DNA of 64,000 nt, from positions 21,661-85,660 of the forward strand of contig VXSK01000003.1 in NCBI GenBank assembly GCA_009838035.1, given 5' to 3'. Positions 38,145 through 45,975 of this stretch are shown in pieces. The stretch is from Gammaproteobacteria bacterium. Lineage in GTDB: Bacteria > Pseudomonadota > Gammaproteobacteria > Steroidobacterales > Foliamicaceae. The translations under genes were made by a program, and so were the position numbers. A model generated the notes under the pieces. It was not told the origin of the DNA and did not search any database. It saw nothing but the letters and a program-made list of their open reading frames with translations. The stretch's first letter is position 1; each line of letters opens with the position of its first letter.

Positions 38145-39848
38145 GTGCTGACCCACCTGGCCATCCGCAACCTGGCTGTGGTCGATTCCGCCGAACTGGA
38201 CATGGAGCCGGGATTCACCGCGCTGACCGGGGAGACCGGCGCGGGCAAGTCCATCCTGGTGGAGGCGCTGTCGCTGGCCACCGGCGAGCGCGCCGACTCG
38301 AACCAGGTGCGTACCGCCGAAACGCAGGCGGACGTTACCGCCTGTTTCGAAATACCGGAGTCAACGCCGCTGCCTCCATGGGCCGGCGACTACGACCTGG
38401 CTGACGAGTGCATCATGCGGCGGATCATCCGCGCCGACGGGCGCTCGCGCGGCTCGCTGAATGGCGTGCCGGTTCCCGCCCGCCGCTTGCGCGAGCTGGG
38501 CGCCTGCATCGTGGACATCTCCGGGCAGAAGGCGCACCAGGCATTGCTTCATACCGGCGCGCAACTGCGCATCCTCGACGAGTTCGGCGGGCTGTCGAAA
38601 TCCGTGGAAGACTTTTCGGCGCGCTACGAGGAACTGCGCGAGGCGGAACGTGAATGCGACTCCCTGAATCAGCGCGCCGGCGAGCGCGCGGCGCGCCAGG
38701 ACCTGCTGAACAGCTGGATCGGCGAGCTCAAGGCCCTGAACCCCCAGGCGGGCGAATTGGAAGAACTGGACCGCATTCGCCTGCGCCTCGCCAACCGGGC
38801 GCGCCTGCTCGAAACGGCGGGCAGCGCCCTCGATGCGCTTCGCGAGAGCGAGCACTCCGCCGGCGGCGCGCTGGCTTCCGCTCGCCAGGCGCTCGAGAGC
38901 GCCGGCGAATTCGAGCCCGGCCTCAGGGAGGCGGCCCGCCTGATCGGCGAATCGGAAGTACTGGTCGACGAAGCGGTGGCCTCGATTCAGGATGTCGGCA
39001 TGGACCTGGAAGAAGAGGACGGGAATCTTGACGAAGTCCAGCAACGGCGGCAGGCGCTCCTGGCCGTAGCGCGCAAGCACGGCCGCAGCCAGGAGGAACT
39101 TCCCGGGTTGGCCGCGGAACTTAAAGCCGAGAAAGAAGGCCTGGAATCGCTGGACGAGCAGCTTTCGCGGGCGCGCGAGCGTCGCGACACATTGCGACGG
39201 AAAACGGAGGACGGCGCCGCCGTCCTGTCCGAATCCCGCAGGCGGGCGGCAAGGGAGTTTGCCCGCGCGGTATCCGACCGCATGCAAGGCCTGGCAATGG
39301 AAGGCGGATCGCTTTCCGTGCGCTTTGGCGAGACCGACGCTCCGGGGCGCAGAGGACGCGACCGGGTGGAATTTCTGGTGGCGCTCAATCCCGGCCAGGC
39401 CGCGCGTCCGCTGGCGCGTTGCGCCTCGGGCGGCGAACTGGCCCGAATCGGACTCGCCATCCAGCTGGCGGCGGTCGGCGCCCGGCAGCCGCCGACCATG
39501 GTTTTCGATGAAGTGGACTCCGGAATCGGCGGCCGGGTGGCCGAAGTGGTCGGCGCCGGCCTGGCGGAACTCGGCGAGCGAGGCCAGGTGCTCTGCGTGA
39601 CCCATCTCCCGCAGGTCGCCAGCCAGGCCGGCCGGCAAATCCGGGTGAGCAAGATCGTGCGCGACGGCGGCACGCGAACGGTGTCCGCGCAACTGGCCGA
39701 AAGCGAGCGGATACGGGAAGTTGCGCGTATGCTTGGGGGTGTGGAGATTACCCCCCGGACCCTGGCCCATGCCGAGGAGATGCTGGCGCGCGGGCGCGTC
39801 CGGCAAGCGCCGGGCGCCGGTTCGCATGCGGGAGCGGCGGGCAAGTGA
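38145..39848 (+). CDS. recN: DNA repair protein RecN
   Basis: 567 residues, GTG start 4 bases after the nadK stop. RecN is an SMC-like protein for double-strand break repair. Walker A LTGETGAGKSILVEAL is at the N-terminus; coiled coils fill the middle; the C-terminal half has the signature ARCASGGELARIGLA, Walker B TMVFDEVDSGIGG and CVTHLPQVASQA. Confidence 0.97.
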   Translation: MLTHLAIRNLAVVDSAELDMEPGFTALTGETGAGKSILVEALSLATGERADSNQVRTAETQADVTACFEIPESTPLPPWAGDYDLADECIMRRIIRADGRSRGSLNGVPVPARRLRELGACIVDISGQKAHQALLHTGAQLRILDEFGGLSKSVEDFSARYEELREAERECDSLNQRAGERAARQDLLNSWIGELKALNPQAGELEELDRIRLRLANRARLLETAGSALDALRESEHSAGGALASARQALESAGEFEPGLREAARLIGESEVLVDEAVASIQDVGMDLEEEDGNLDEVQQRRQALLAVARKHGRSQEELPGLAAELKAEKEGLESLDEQLSRARERRDTLRRKTEDGAAVLSESRRRAAREFARAVSDRMQGLAMEGGSLSVRFGETDAPGRRGRDRVEFLVALNPGQAARPLARCASGGELARIGLAIQLAAVGARQPPTMVFDEVDSGIGGRVAEVVGAGLAELGERGQVLCVTHLPQVASQAGRQIRVSKIVRDGGTRTVSAQLAESERIREVARMLGGVEITPRTLAHAEEMLARGRVRQAPGAGSHAGAAGK

Positions 39849-40258
39849 GCAGGAGCGTTCCGCGCAAAAACCTTCAGGCAGTAGGCCTGAAGGTCACCCA
39901 GCCCAGGCTCAGCATCTTTCGTATGCTGGCGCAAAGCAGCGAGCGCCACATGAGCGCCGACGACATCCATCTCAAGCTGGCGGCGGACGACAACGAGATT
40001 CCGCTGGCGACGATCTACCGGGTATTGACGCAGTTCGAACAGGCGGGCCTGGTCACGCGTCACAACTTCGAAAGCGGCCATTCGGTGTTCGAGCTCGACT
40101 CGGGCGATCACCACGACCACATGATCTGCGTCGATACCGGCGAGGTCATGGAATTCGTCAACGAGGACATCGAGCGGTTGCAGGAGGAAGTCGTGCGGTC
40201 GGCGGGATATGAACTGATCGACCACAGCCTGGTCCTGTACGTGCGAAAACGGCCCTGA
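39845..40258 (+). CDS. fur: Ferric uptake regulator Fur
   Basis: 137 residues, GTG start overlapping the recN stop (GTGA). Fe(II)-dependent repressor. The DNA-binding helix is PLATIYRVLTQFEQAGLV; metal ligands are in the HNFESGHSVFEL and GDHHDHMICVDTGE segments. Only Cys95 remains: the second cysteine of the structural CxxC is Thr, and the C-terminal cysteine pair of E. coli Fur is absent. Pseudomonas aeruginosa Fur has the same single-cysteine form, so this is a lineage marker rather than a defect. Coupling of fur to recN is less usual. Confidence 0.95.
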   Translation: MSRSVPRKNLQAVGLKVTQPRLSIFRMLAQSSERHMSADDIHLKLAADDNEIPLATIYRVLTQFEQAGLVTRHNFESGHSVFELDSGDHHDHMICVDTGEVMEFVNEDIERLQEEVVRSAGYELIDHSLVLYVRKRP

Positions 40259-40285
40259 CCCGAACAGCCGCAGCGCTTCGATCCC

Positions 40286-40391
40286 GCCCGTTCTTGCCCC
40301 CTGCCTCCGGGGGACGCATGAATCCATCCATGGAGCTCGGTTCCGCCATCCCTGGCTCACAAGCCCCCGAAGGCAGGGGGCAAGAACGGGC
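40286..40391. repeat. Long hairpin repeat C (28-bp arms, 50-base loop) between fur and bamE
   Basis: Arms 40286-40313 and 40364-40391 pair with one exception (C40307 against A40370), which would be a G-U pair in an RNA read from the minus strand. The loop begins ACGCATGAATCCATCC and contains CCGCCATCCCTGG. It has the same loop blocks as repeat B. It fills most of the 169-base gap between fur and bamE. Confidence 0.88.
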
Positions 40392-40407
40392 TACCGCGGA
40401 GCCCCGC

Positions 40408-40416
40408 TGATATACT
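40408..40416 (+). promoter_or_regulatory. Candidate extended -10 for bamE
   Basis: TGATATACT (a TATACT hexamer with TGn) ends 11 bases before the bamE ATG. No Shine-Dalgarno is visible between them, so transcription from here would give an almost leaderless message. No good -35. Confidence 0.4.
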
Positions 40417-40427
40417 CCGGCTCCGCC

Positions 40428-40757
40428 ATGAGTCCTTGCAGTCCCCGCAGTAACTGGCGCCGTCTGGTGGTGATCGCCGCAGCCGGCGCGCTGCTGGCGG
40501 GCTGCGTCTACAAGGTCAACATCTACCAGGGATGGATCACCGATCCCGGCGATGTCGACAAGGTGGAAGTGGGAATGACCCGCGAGCAGGTCGCCTATCT
40601 GCTGGGCACCCCGACGGTGCGCGACCCGTTTCACGCCGATCGCTGGGACTACGTGTTTACGCCCGGAACCCTCGAAGGCGAGCGACGCATTGTCAGGATC
40701 GAATTCTCGGACGAAGGCGTAAGCTCGATAGAAATCACGCCCGTACCCGCCGGCTAG
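40428..40757 (+). CDS. bamE: Outer membrane protein assembly factor BamE (SmpA)
   Basis: 109 residues. Lipobox LLAGC; mature protein CVYKVNIYQGWITDPGDVDKVEVGMTREQVAYLLGTP is the BamE fold, with the conserved YKxxIxQGN-like region and PTVRDPFHADRWDYVF. It helps BamA/BamD insert beta-barrels. Its last 23 bases overlap the facing rnfH gene. Confidence 0.95.
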   Translation: MSPCSPRSNWRRLVVIAAAGALLAGCVYKVNIYQGWITDPGDVDKVEVGMTREQVAYLLGTPTVRDPFHADRWDYVFTPGTLEGERRIVRIEFSDEGVSSIEITPVPAG

Positions 40758-41025
40758 TACCCTGGCGCCGCGCTTCCATCGGATCGTTTTCCAGCGGCCG
40801 GTAGATTTCCAGCCGGTCGCCGTCCTTGAGCCGGTAATCGTCGCCGATTGCCGTGCCGAACACGCCGAGCGGACAGCTCGCGGCGTCGATCTCCGGGAAA
40901 AGCGCATCGATGCAGGACAGCAGGACCGCGCGCCGCGCCGTTGAGCCGGCGGGTACGCGCAGCGGCATGACACGCTGTGCGCCCGGCAGGGCGTAACTCA
41001 CTTCAATGGCGATTTCGTCAGCCAT
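40735..41025 (-). CDS. rnfH: RnfH family ubiquitin-like protein (UPF0125)
   Basis: 96 residues. Opens IAIEVSYALPGAQRVMPLRVPAGSTARRAVLLS and has PLGVFGTAIGDDYRLKDGDRLEIYRPLENDPMEARR, the RnfH pattern with a ubiquitin/MoaD-like fold; molecular function is not established. Pairs with ratA (8-base overlap), like a toxin-antitoxin layout, and in E. coli lies between ratA and bamE in the same way. Tail overlaps bamE on the other strand. Confidence 0.9.
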   Translation of the reverse strand: MADEIAIEVSYALPGAQRVMPLRVPAGSTARRAVLLSCIDALFPEIDAASCPLGVFGTAIGDDYRLKDGDRLEIYRPLENDPMEARRQGTSRRVRA

Positions 41026-41455
41026 GACGGGAGGCGATCTCCCTGGCCCGCCTGAGAAAGTCCTGGACCAGGCGATCGCACAAGGCCTCGAAACTCGGCC
41101 GCAGCAACAGGTCCTGGGCCCTGCTGGAGAACTCGAACTCGATACGCAGCGAAACCCTGCAGCCCGAGCCGGCCGGTTCGAAGCTCCACTCCCCGCGCAA
41201 ATGACGAAAAGGCCCCTCGCTCAGGTTCATGACCAGCCGGCGGGGCCGTTCCATCCGGTTCAGTGTGGTCAGTCGCTGCTTGAACACACCGCCCTTGAGG
41301 TCCAGACTGGCCAGTGCCTCGTGCTCGTCCTGACGGTGAATCTCGGCGCCGGCGCAGCCACGAAGAAAACGCGGGTAGTCCTCGACCGCGGCCACGAGAT
41401 CGAAAACAGCCTCGGGCGAACCCGGCGTCAGGGCCTCTCTCGAGATTTCGCGCAT
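41018..41455 (-). CDS. ratA: RatA / coenzyme Q-binding START-domain protein
   Basis: 145 residues from the ATG at 41455. START/Bet v 1 fold: VFDLVAAVEDYPRFLRGCAGAEIHRQ is the family signature, with GEWSFEPAGSGCRVSLRIEFEF near the end. E. coli RatA (YfjG) inhibits 70S formation, while Coq10 homologues bind quinone; which applies here is open. Divergent from smpB with a 48-base gap. Confidence 0.92.
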   Translation of the reverse strand: MREISREALTPGSPEAVFDLVAAVEDYPRFLRGCAGAEIHRQDEHEALASLDLKGGVFKQRLTTLNRMERPRRLVMNLSEGPFRHLRGEWSFEPAGSGCRVSLRIEFEFSSRAQDLLLRPSFEALCDRLVQDFLRRAREIASRHG

Positions 41456-41503
41456 TCGTTTTATGATGCCGCCTGCGCGCTGATGCGACAATATGAGCTT
41501 GAC

Positions 41504-41983
41504 ATGGCGCGCAAACCACAACCGGGACGAATCGCGGCAAATCGCCGCGCCTACCGAAATTTCGAGATCCTCGAGGAACTCGACGCCGGGCTTGCGCTGC
41601 TGGGCTGGGAGGTAAAGGCCCTGCGCGCCCACCGCGCCAGCCTTGCGGAAGCATTCGTGGCCATTCGCGATCGCGAAGCCTGGCTGACCGGCGCCAACTT
41701 CGCGCCGCTGCCGAACGCCAGCGCCCACCCGCCCCCGGTGCCCGACCGCAGCCGCAAGCTGCTCCTGCACCGCAACCAGATCGACCGGCTGGCCGGAAAG
41801 GTCCAGCAGCGCGGGCTCACCCTGATTCCGCTGGCCTTGTACTGGAGCGGATCGAAGGTAAAGCTGCGCATCGGCCTGGGAAGGGGGCGCAAGCAGTACG
41901 ACAAGCGCCGGCTGGACCAGGAACGCGACTGGCAGCGCGAGAAACAGCGCCTTGCCCGGCACAGGGCCCAGGGCCGCTCCTGA
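41504..41983 (+). CDS. smpB: SsrA-binding protein SmpB
   Basis: 159 residues from the ATG at 41504. It delivers tmRNA to stalled ribosomes. ANRRAYRNFEILEELDAGLALLGWEVKALR, then GSKVKLRIGLGRGRKQYDKR and the basic C-terminal tail are standard. The tmRNA gene itself is not adjacent in this window. Confidence 0.97.
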   Translation: MARKPQPGRIAANRRAYRNFEILEELDAGLALLGWEVKALRAHRASLAEAFVAIRDREAWLTGANFAPLPNASAHPPPVPDRSRKLLLHRNQIDRLAGKVQQRGLTLIPLALYWSGSKVKLRIGLGRGRKQYDKRRLDQERDWQREKQRLARHRAQGRS

Positions 41984-42051
41984 GCCGGGTATGCGCGGCA
42001 CACAAGTTTGATAGCATACTTCGCGGTCGGGTTCAGGCGGGGGTTGGAGAA

Positions 42052-42957
42052 GTGATTTCAGGGCGTCGCAGGTTGTTCCTTGCTCCGGTCGCGGGCATCG
42101 CGGCGCTGGTCGCGCTTGCCTGCCCGGCGGCTGCGCAGGACTCCGGCCGGGACGGCGCGGACGCCGGTTGGTATATCGGGGTCGGCCTGGGAGCCAACCG
42201 GGGCTCTACGCTGGACCAGGAGGGCTGGAACCGGGAGAGCTTCTGTTATCCCGACGCCGCCTGCTTCGATCAGGATCCCGTTCCCCTGGCTCCCGGATAC
42301 CGCTGGCGCTACGACGTCGGCCTGGACGGCGGCGGCGCCTTTGAGCTGTCCGCCGGACGCTTTTTCGGCCGGACCCGCCTGGAGCTGGCGCTCGCACAAC
42401 AGAGGAACGACACCAACCAGATGTTCAGGGACATCACCTACTACGACGGGGCCGCCATCCGGCCGCGGCCCGGCGGAACGGTGGAGGCCAACGGACGCGC
42501 GACGATCGACCACCTGAGCGTGCGTTCCGTTACGCTGGATGCGTATTACGACTTCACCGGCGCATGGGGCGCGATCACACCTTACGCGGGAGCGGGGCTG
42601 GGGCTGGCGTCGGTGGAGTTCGCCAATGTGTTTTACGCCAGCGACTACCAGGACACCTCGGCCGGCGGCGAGACGTACGACCCGCCGCTTTCGTTCTATA
42701 ACAGCGCCCAGAACAACGATCTGAACGACTCGGTCGTGGTCTGGCGCCTGCACGCCGGGGCCGATTACAACCCGGGAGGCAAGGTGCGCGTGGGCCTGAA
42801 ACTGACCTGGTCGGCCACCGGCGACTTCGAGGACATGGGCGACTACGAATACCACCCCATGCACCAACTGGATCCCGACCTGACCAACACCAATACCTTC
42901 AGCGGAACGCGCAGTTGGACGCTCATGCTGACGGTCAAGCGCCTGATCGGCGACTGA
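42052..42957 (+). CDS. Outer membrane beta-barrel protein
   Basis: 301 residues, GTG start with GGAGA just before it; signal peptide cleaved near PAAAQD. The mature protein shows alternating strands with aromatic girdles (GWYIGVGLGANRG, VTLDAYYDFTGAWGAITPYAGAGLGLASV, RSWTLMLTVKRLIGD), in the style of OmpW/Omp25-type eight-stranded or larger barrels. No specific family recognised; role unknown. It lies 73 bases before the transporter cluster. Confidence 0.8.
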   Translation: MISGRRRLFLAPVAGIAALVALACPAAAQDSGRDGADAGWYIGVGLGANRGSTLDQEGWNRESFCYPDAACFDQDPVPLAPGYRWRYDVGLDGGGAFELSAGRFFGRTRLELALAQQRNDTNQMFRDITYYDGAAIRPRPGGTVEANGRATIDHLSVRSVTLDAYYDFTGAWGAITPYAGAGLGLASVEFANVFYASDYQDTSAGGETYDPPLSFYNSAQNNDLNDSVVVWRLHAGADYNPGGKVRVGLKLTWSATGDFEDMGDYEYHPMHQLDPDLTNTNTFSGTRSWTLMLTVKRLIGD

Positions 42958-43030
42958 CCGCAGGGCCTCACGAGCAACGCCAAATGGACACTGGACGGAC
43001 CCGCTGCGCCCCGCACTCAACCGGAGCCGC

Positions 43031-44794
43031 ATGATGGCCGATACGCCCGATTCCGTCGCCAACGTCCGCTACGAGCCGAACGACAAGCTGCCGAAGCCGC
43101 TCGCCTTCGGGCTGGGCCTGCAGTTCGCGGTACTCTGTATTGCCGGCATCGTCCTGACCCCGGCGATCGTCATCCGGGCCGCCGGCGGCGCCGAGTCCTA
43201 CCTCTCCTGGGCGGTCTTCGCCGCGGTTGCCATCAGCGGCGTCACGACCATCCTGCAGGCCGTCCGGGTCGGGCGCTTCGGATCGGGCTACGTGCTGGTC
43301 ATGGGCACTTCGGCGACCTTCATCGCGGTCTGCATCGCCGCCATATCCAAGGGCGGACCGGCCATGCTGGGCACGCTGGTCATCATCGCCTCCCTGTTCC
43401 AATTCCTGCTTTCCGGGCGGCTTTCGTTGCTCCGCCGGGTGCTGACCCCGACCGTATCGGGCACCGTGATCATGCTGATCGCGGTGACCGTGATGCCGGT
43501 CGCCTTCGACATGATGAAGGAAATCCCCGAGGGCGCGCCGTCCTTCTCCACCCCGCTCACCGTTGTCGTGACCCTCGTGATCATCGTGGCCATAGCCCTC
43601 AGGGGAAACGCCGTGCTGCGCTTGTGGGCGCCGTTGATCGGCGTCGTGGCGGGATCGGTCCTCGCGGGCTTCTACGGCCTCTACAACACGCAACTGGTTG
43701 CGGAAGCCGGCTGGATCGGGCTTCCATCAGGGAACTGGCCGGGACTCGATCTCGAATTCGGCCCGGTCTTCTGGAGCCTGCTGCCGGCCTTCATCTTCGC
43801 CACTCTGGTGGGCGCCATCGAGACCATCGGCGACGGGCTCGCGATTCAGCGCGTGTCGTGGCGCAAACCGCGCGCGCCGGATTTCCGGGCGGTCCAGGGC
43901 GCCGTGGCGGCGGACGGCGTCGGCAACCTGCTGTCGGGACTCGCCGGCACGGTCCCCAACACCACCTACTCGACCAGCGTTTCGGTGACCGAACTGACCG
44001 GCGTAGGGGCGCGCAGGGTGGGAATCGCCGTGGGAGCGATTTTCCTGGCGGTCGCATTCCTGCCCAAGGCGCTTGCCATGATCCTGGCCATACCCGGACC
44101 GGTGGTGGCGGCCTACGTCATCGTGCTCATGGCGATGCTCTTCATGGTCGGGATCAAGCTCGTGATCCAGGACGGCATGAACGCCCGCAATGGCATGATC
44201 TGCGGCGTGTCCTTCTGGATCGGCACCGGCTTCCAGGCCGGCGTCATATTCCCGGAGTTCTTCTCGGAGTTTGCCGGCGGGATGATGGAAAACGGCATGA
44301 CGGCCGGCGGACTCACGGCGGTGCTCATGACCCTGTTCCTCGAACTCACGGCGCCGCGCCGCCGACGGCTTGAGGCGGAGTTCGCGGTGTCCGCCCTGCC
44401 CCGGATCCAGGAATTCCTGGAGTCGTTCGCAAAGCGCAGCGGCTGGTCGGACGCGATGGCCGGCCGGCTTCAGGCCGCCAGCGAGGAAACTCTCCTGACC
44501 CTGCTCGACCACCAGGATGACGATAGCCGGTCAAAACGGCGTCTGTTGCTGGTAGCGCACAAGGAAGGCGACGGCGCGGTACTGGAACTCATCGCGGCGC
44601 CCGGCGAAGGCAATGTGGAGGACCGGATGGCCCTGCTGGTGGAACAGAGCTCCAGCCAGGCGCCGGAGCATGAAGTCTCGCTGCGCTTGCTGCGCGGCCT
44701 GGCCTCGTCCGTCCATCACCAGCAATACCACGACACGGACATCGTTACCGTGCGCGTGGATGCGCCAAGAATTGCAGCGGGAGCAGCCGGATGA
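43031..44794 (+). CDS. NCS2-family xanthine/uracil permease fused to a degenerate RsbW-like ATPase domain
   Basis: 587 residues against ~430-490 for plain NCS2 proteins. Residues ~20-440 form the transporter (GGAESYLSWAVFAAVAISGV; the QxxE-G segment reads ATLVGAIETIGDGLAIQRVS; GTVPNTTYSTSVSVTELTG), which imports purines or pyrimidines with protons. From ~455 a soluble domain follows: PRIQEFLESFAKRSGWSD, then LQAASEETLLTLLDHQDDD and VHHQQYHDTDIVTVRVD. This order fits an anti-sigma-type HATPase fold, but the ATP-binding Asn and the Asp of the G box are missing. ATGA overlap couples it to the adaptor gene. Confidence 0.82.
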   Translation: MMADTPDSVANVRYEPNDKLPKPLAFGLGLQFAVLCIAGIVLTPAIVIRAAGGAESYLSWAVFAAVAISGVTTILQAVRVGRFGSGYVLVMGTSATFIAVCIAAISKGGPAMLGTLVIIASLFQFLLSGRLSLLRRVLTPTVSGTVIMLIAVTVMPVAFDMMKEIPEGAPSFSTPLTVVVTLVIIVAIALRGNAVLRLWAPLIGVVAGSVLAGFYGLYNTQLVAEAGWIGLPSGNWPGLDLEFGPVFWSLLPAFIFATLVGAIETIGDGLAIQRVSWRKPRAPDFRAVQGAVAADGVGNLLSGLAGTVPNTTYSTSVSVTELTGVGARRVGIAVGAIFLAVAFLPKALAMILAIPGPVVAAYVIVLMAMLFMVGIKLVIQDGMNARNGMICGVSFWIGTGFQAGVIFPEFFSEFAGGMMENGMTAGGLTAVLMTLFLELTAPRRRRLEAEFAVSALPRIQEFLESFAKRSGWSDAMAGRLQAASEETLLTLLDHQDDDSRSKRRLLLVAHKEGDGAVLELIAAPGEGNVEDRMALLVEQSSSQAPEHEVSLRLLRGLASSVHHQQYHDTDIVTVRVDAPRIAAGAAG

Positions 44795-45975
44795 ACTTCC
44801 TGGCCCTATTGAAGCGCTATTTCGGTCCCGTACTGATCGTGGCGGGAGGCTTCCTGCTGGCAATCGTCATCGTTGCCACGGGTCCCAGGCCGGACCGCCA
44901 GGCGCGGCCACCGGACGCTCCCTCGGTTCTGACCATCCCGGCGCTGAAAAGACCCGCGCAGTTGAGCGTCAAAGCGCACGGAACCGTCGTACCCAAGACC
45001 GAGAGTAACCTGGTCGCCGAAGTGGCAGGTCGGATTGTCGCCGTTTCTCCCTCCATGGTTTCCGGCGGCTTTTTCTCTAGGGGCGACATGCTGCTGGAAA
45101 TCGAGCGGATCGACTACGAAGCCGCCCTGGAGCAGGCACGGGCCGCCCTTGCGTCCGCCGAGAGCGAACTCGCCAACGCCGAACTCACGTTCGGCCGGGC
45201 GGAAGAACTGGCAGCCACCCGGGCGGTCAGCCAGGCCGATCTCGACCAGGCGCTGAACCAGCTCAACGTGTCCCGCGCGGGCCAGCGCCAGGCTTCGGCC
45301 GCACTGGCGCAGGCTGAACGCGACCTGGAACGGACCCGCGTGACCGCGCCGTATGACGGACGGGTGCGGTCCGAGCGTGTGGACACCGGGCAGTTCGTAT
45401 CGCGCGGCGAGTCCATCGCTACCCTCTACTCCATCGATTACGCCGAGGTGCGCCTGCCGATCAAGGACCAGGACCTTGCCTTTCTGCCCTTCTCCCTCGC
45501 GCGTACCGACTCGCCTTCCGCGGTAAAGACCAAGGCGATACTGCGCGCGGAATTTGCCGGTGGCACGCATGCCTGGGAGGCCGACGTGGTCCGGACCGAA
45601 GGCGAACTGGACCCCTTGAGCCGCGTCGTCAACGTGATCGCGCAGGTGGCGGAACCGTATGAACCCGCAGACGGGTCGCCGCCGCTGACGGTCGGGCTGT
45701 TCGTCGAGGCGGACATCATCGGCAACACGATCGAAGACGTCGTAGTGGTGCCAACTTCGGCGCTGCAGACCGGCAACCGAATCTACGTCGTTGACACCGG
45801 CAATCGGCTTTCGTTCCGCGATGCGGAAGTCGTGCGCCTGACCGCCGAGACCGCCTACCTTCGGGTCGATGTAGCGGACGGGGAACAGATTTGCGTAACC
45901 GGCCTGGATGACGCCGTCGAAGGCCAGAGCGTTCGCCCGGCGCCCGCCCCGCCCGCTCCCGCCGCGCCCGGATGA
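44791..45975 (+). CDS. RND efflux periplasmic adaptor subunit (HlyD/MFP family), first copy
   Basis: 394 residues. One N-terminal membrane helix (residues ~10-30), then the lipoyl half KAHGTVVPKTESNLVAEVAGRI, an alpha-helical hairpin with heptads (YEAALEQARAALASAESELANAELTF), second lipoyl half VTAPYDGRVRSERVDTGQFV and a beta-barrel domain. It bridges the inner-membrane RND pump to an outer-membrane channel. Overlaps both neighbours by 4 bases (ATGA), so NCS2, adaptor and RND are made together. Confidence 0.9.
   Translation: MNFLALLKRYFGPVLIVAGGFLLAIVIVATGPRPDRQARPPDAPSVLTIPALKRPAQLSVKAHGTVVPKTESNLVAEVAGRIVAVSPSMVSGGFFSRGDMLLEIERIDYEAALEQARAALASAESELANAELTFGRAEELAATRAVSQADLDQALNQLNVSRAGQRQASAALAQAERDLERTRVTAPYDGRVRSERVDTGQFVSRGESIATLYSIDYAEVRLPIKDQDLAFLPFSLARTDSPSAVKTKAILRAEFAGGTHAWEADVVRTEGELDPLSRVVNVIAQVAEPYEPADGSPPLTVGLFVEADIIGNTIEDVVVVPTSALQTGNRIYVVDTGNRLSFRDAEVVRLTAETAYLRVDVADGEQICVTGLDDAVEGQSVRPAPAPPAPAAPG

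Noticed and set aside
39845-40258. Fur as damaged because it lacks the CxxC pair
   Set aside because: Pseudomonas aeruginosa Fur also has a single cysteine at this place and works, so the loss is a normal variant.
41984-42051. Possible tmRNA gene next to smpB
   Set aside because: Only 68 bases before the next gene, with no tRNA-like end or tag frame.
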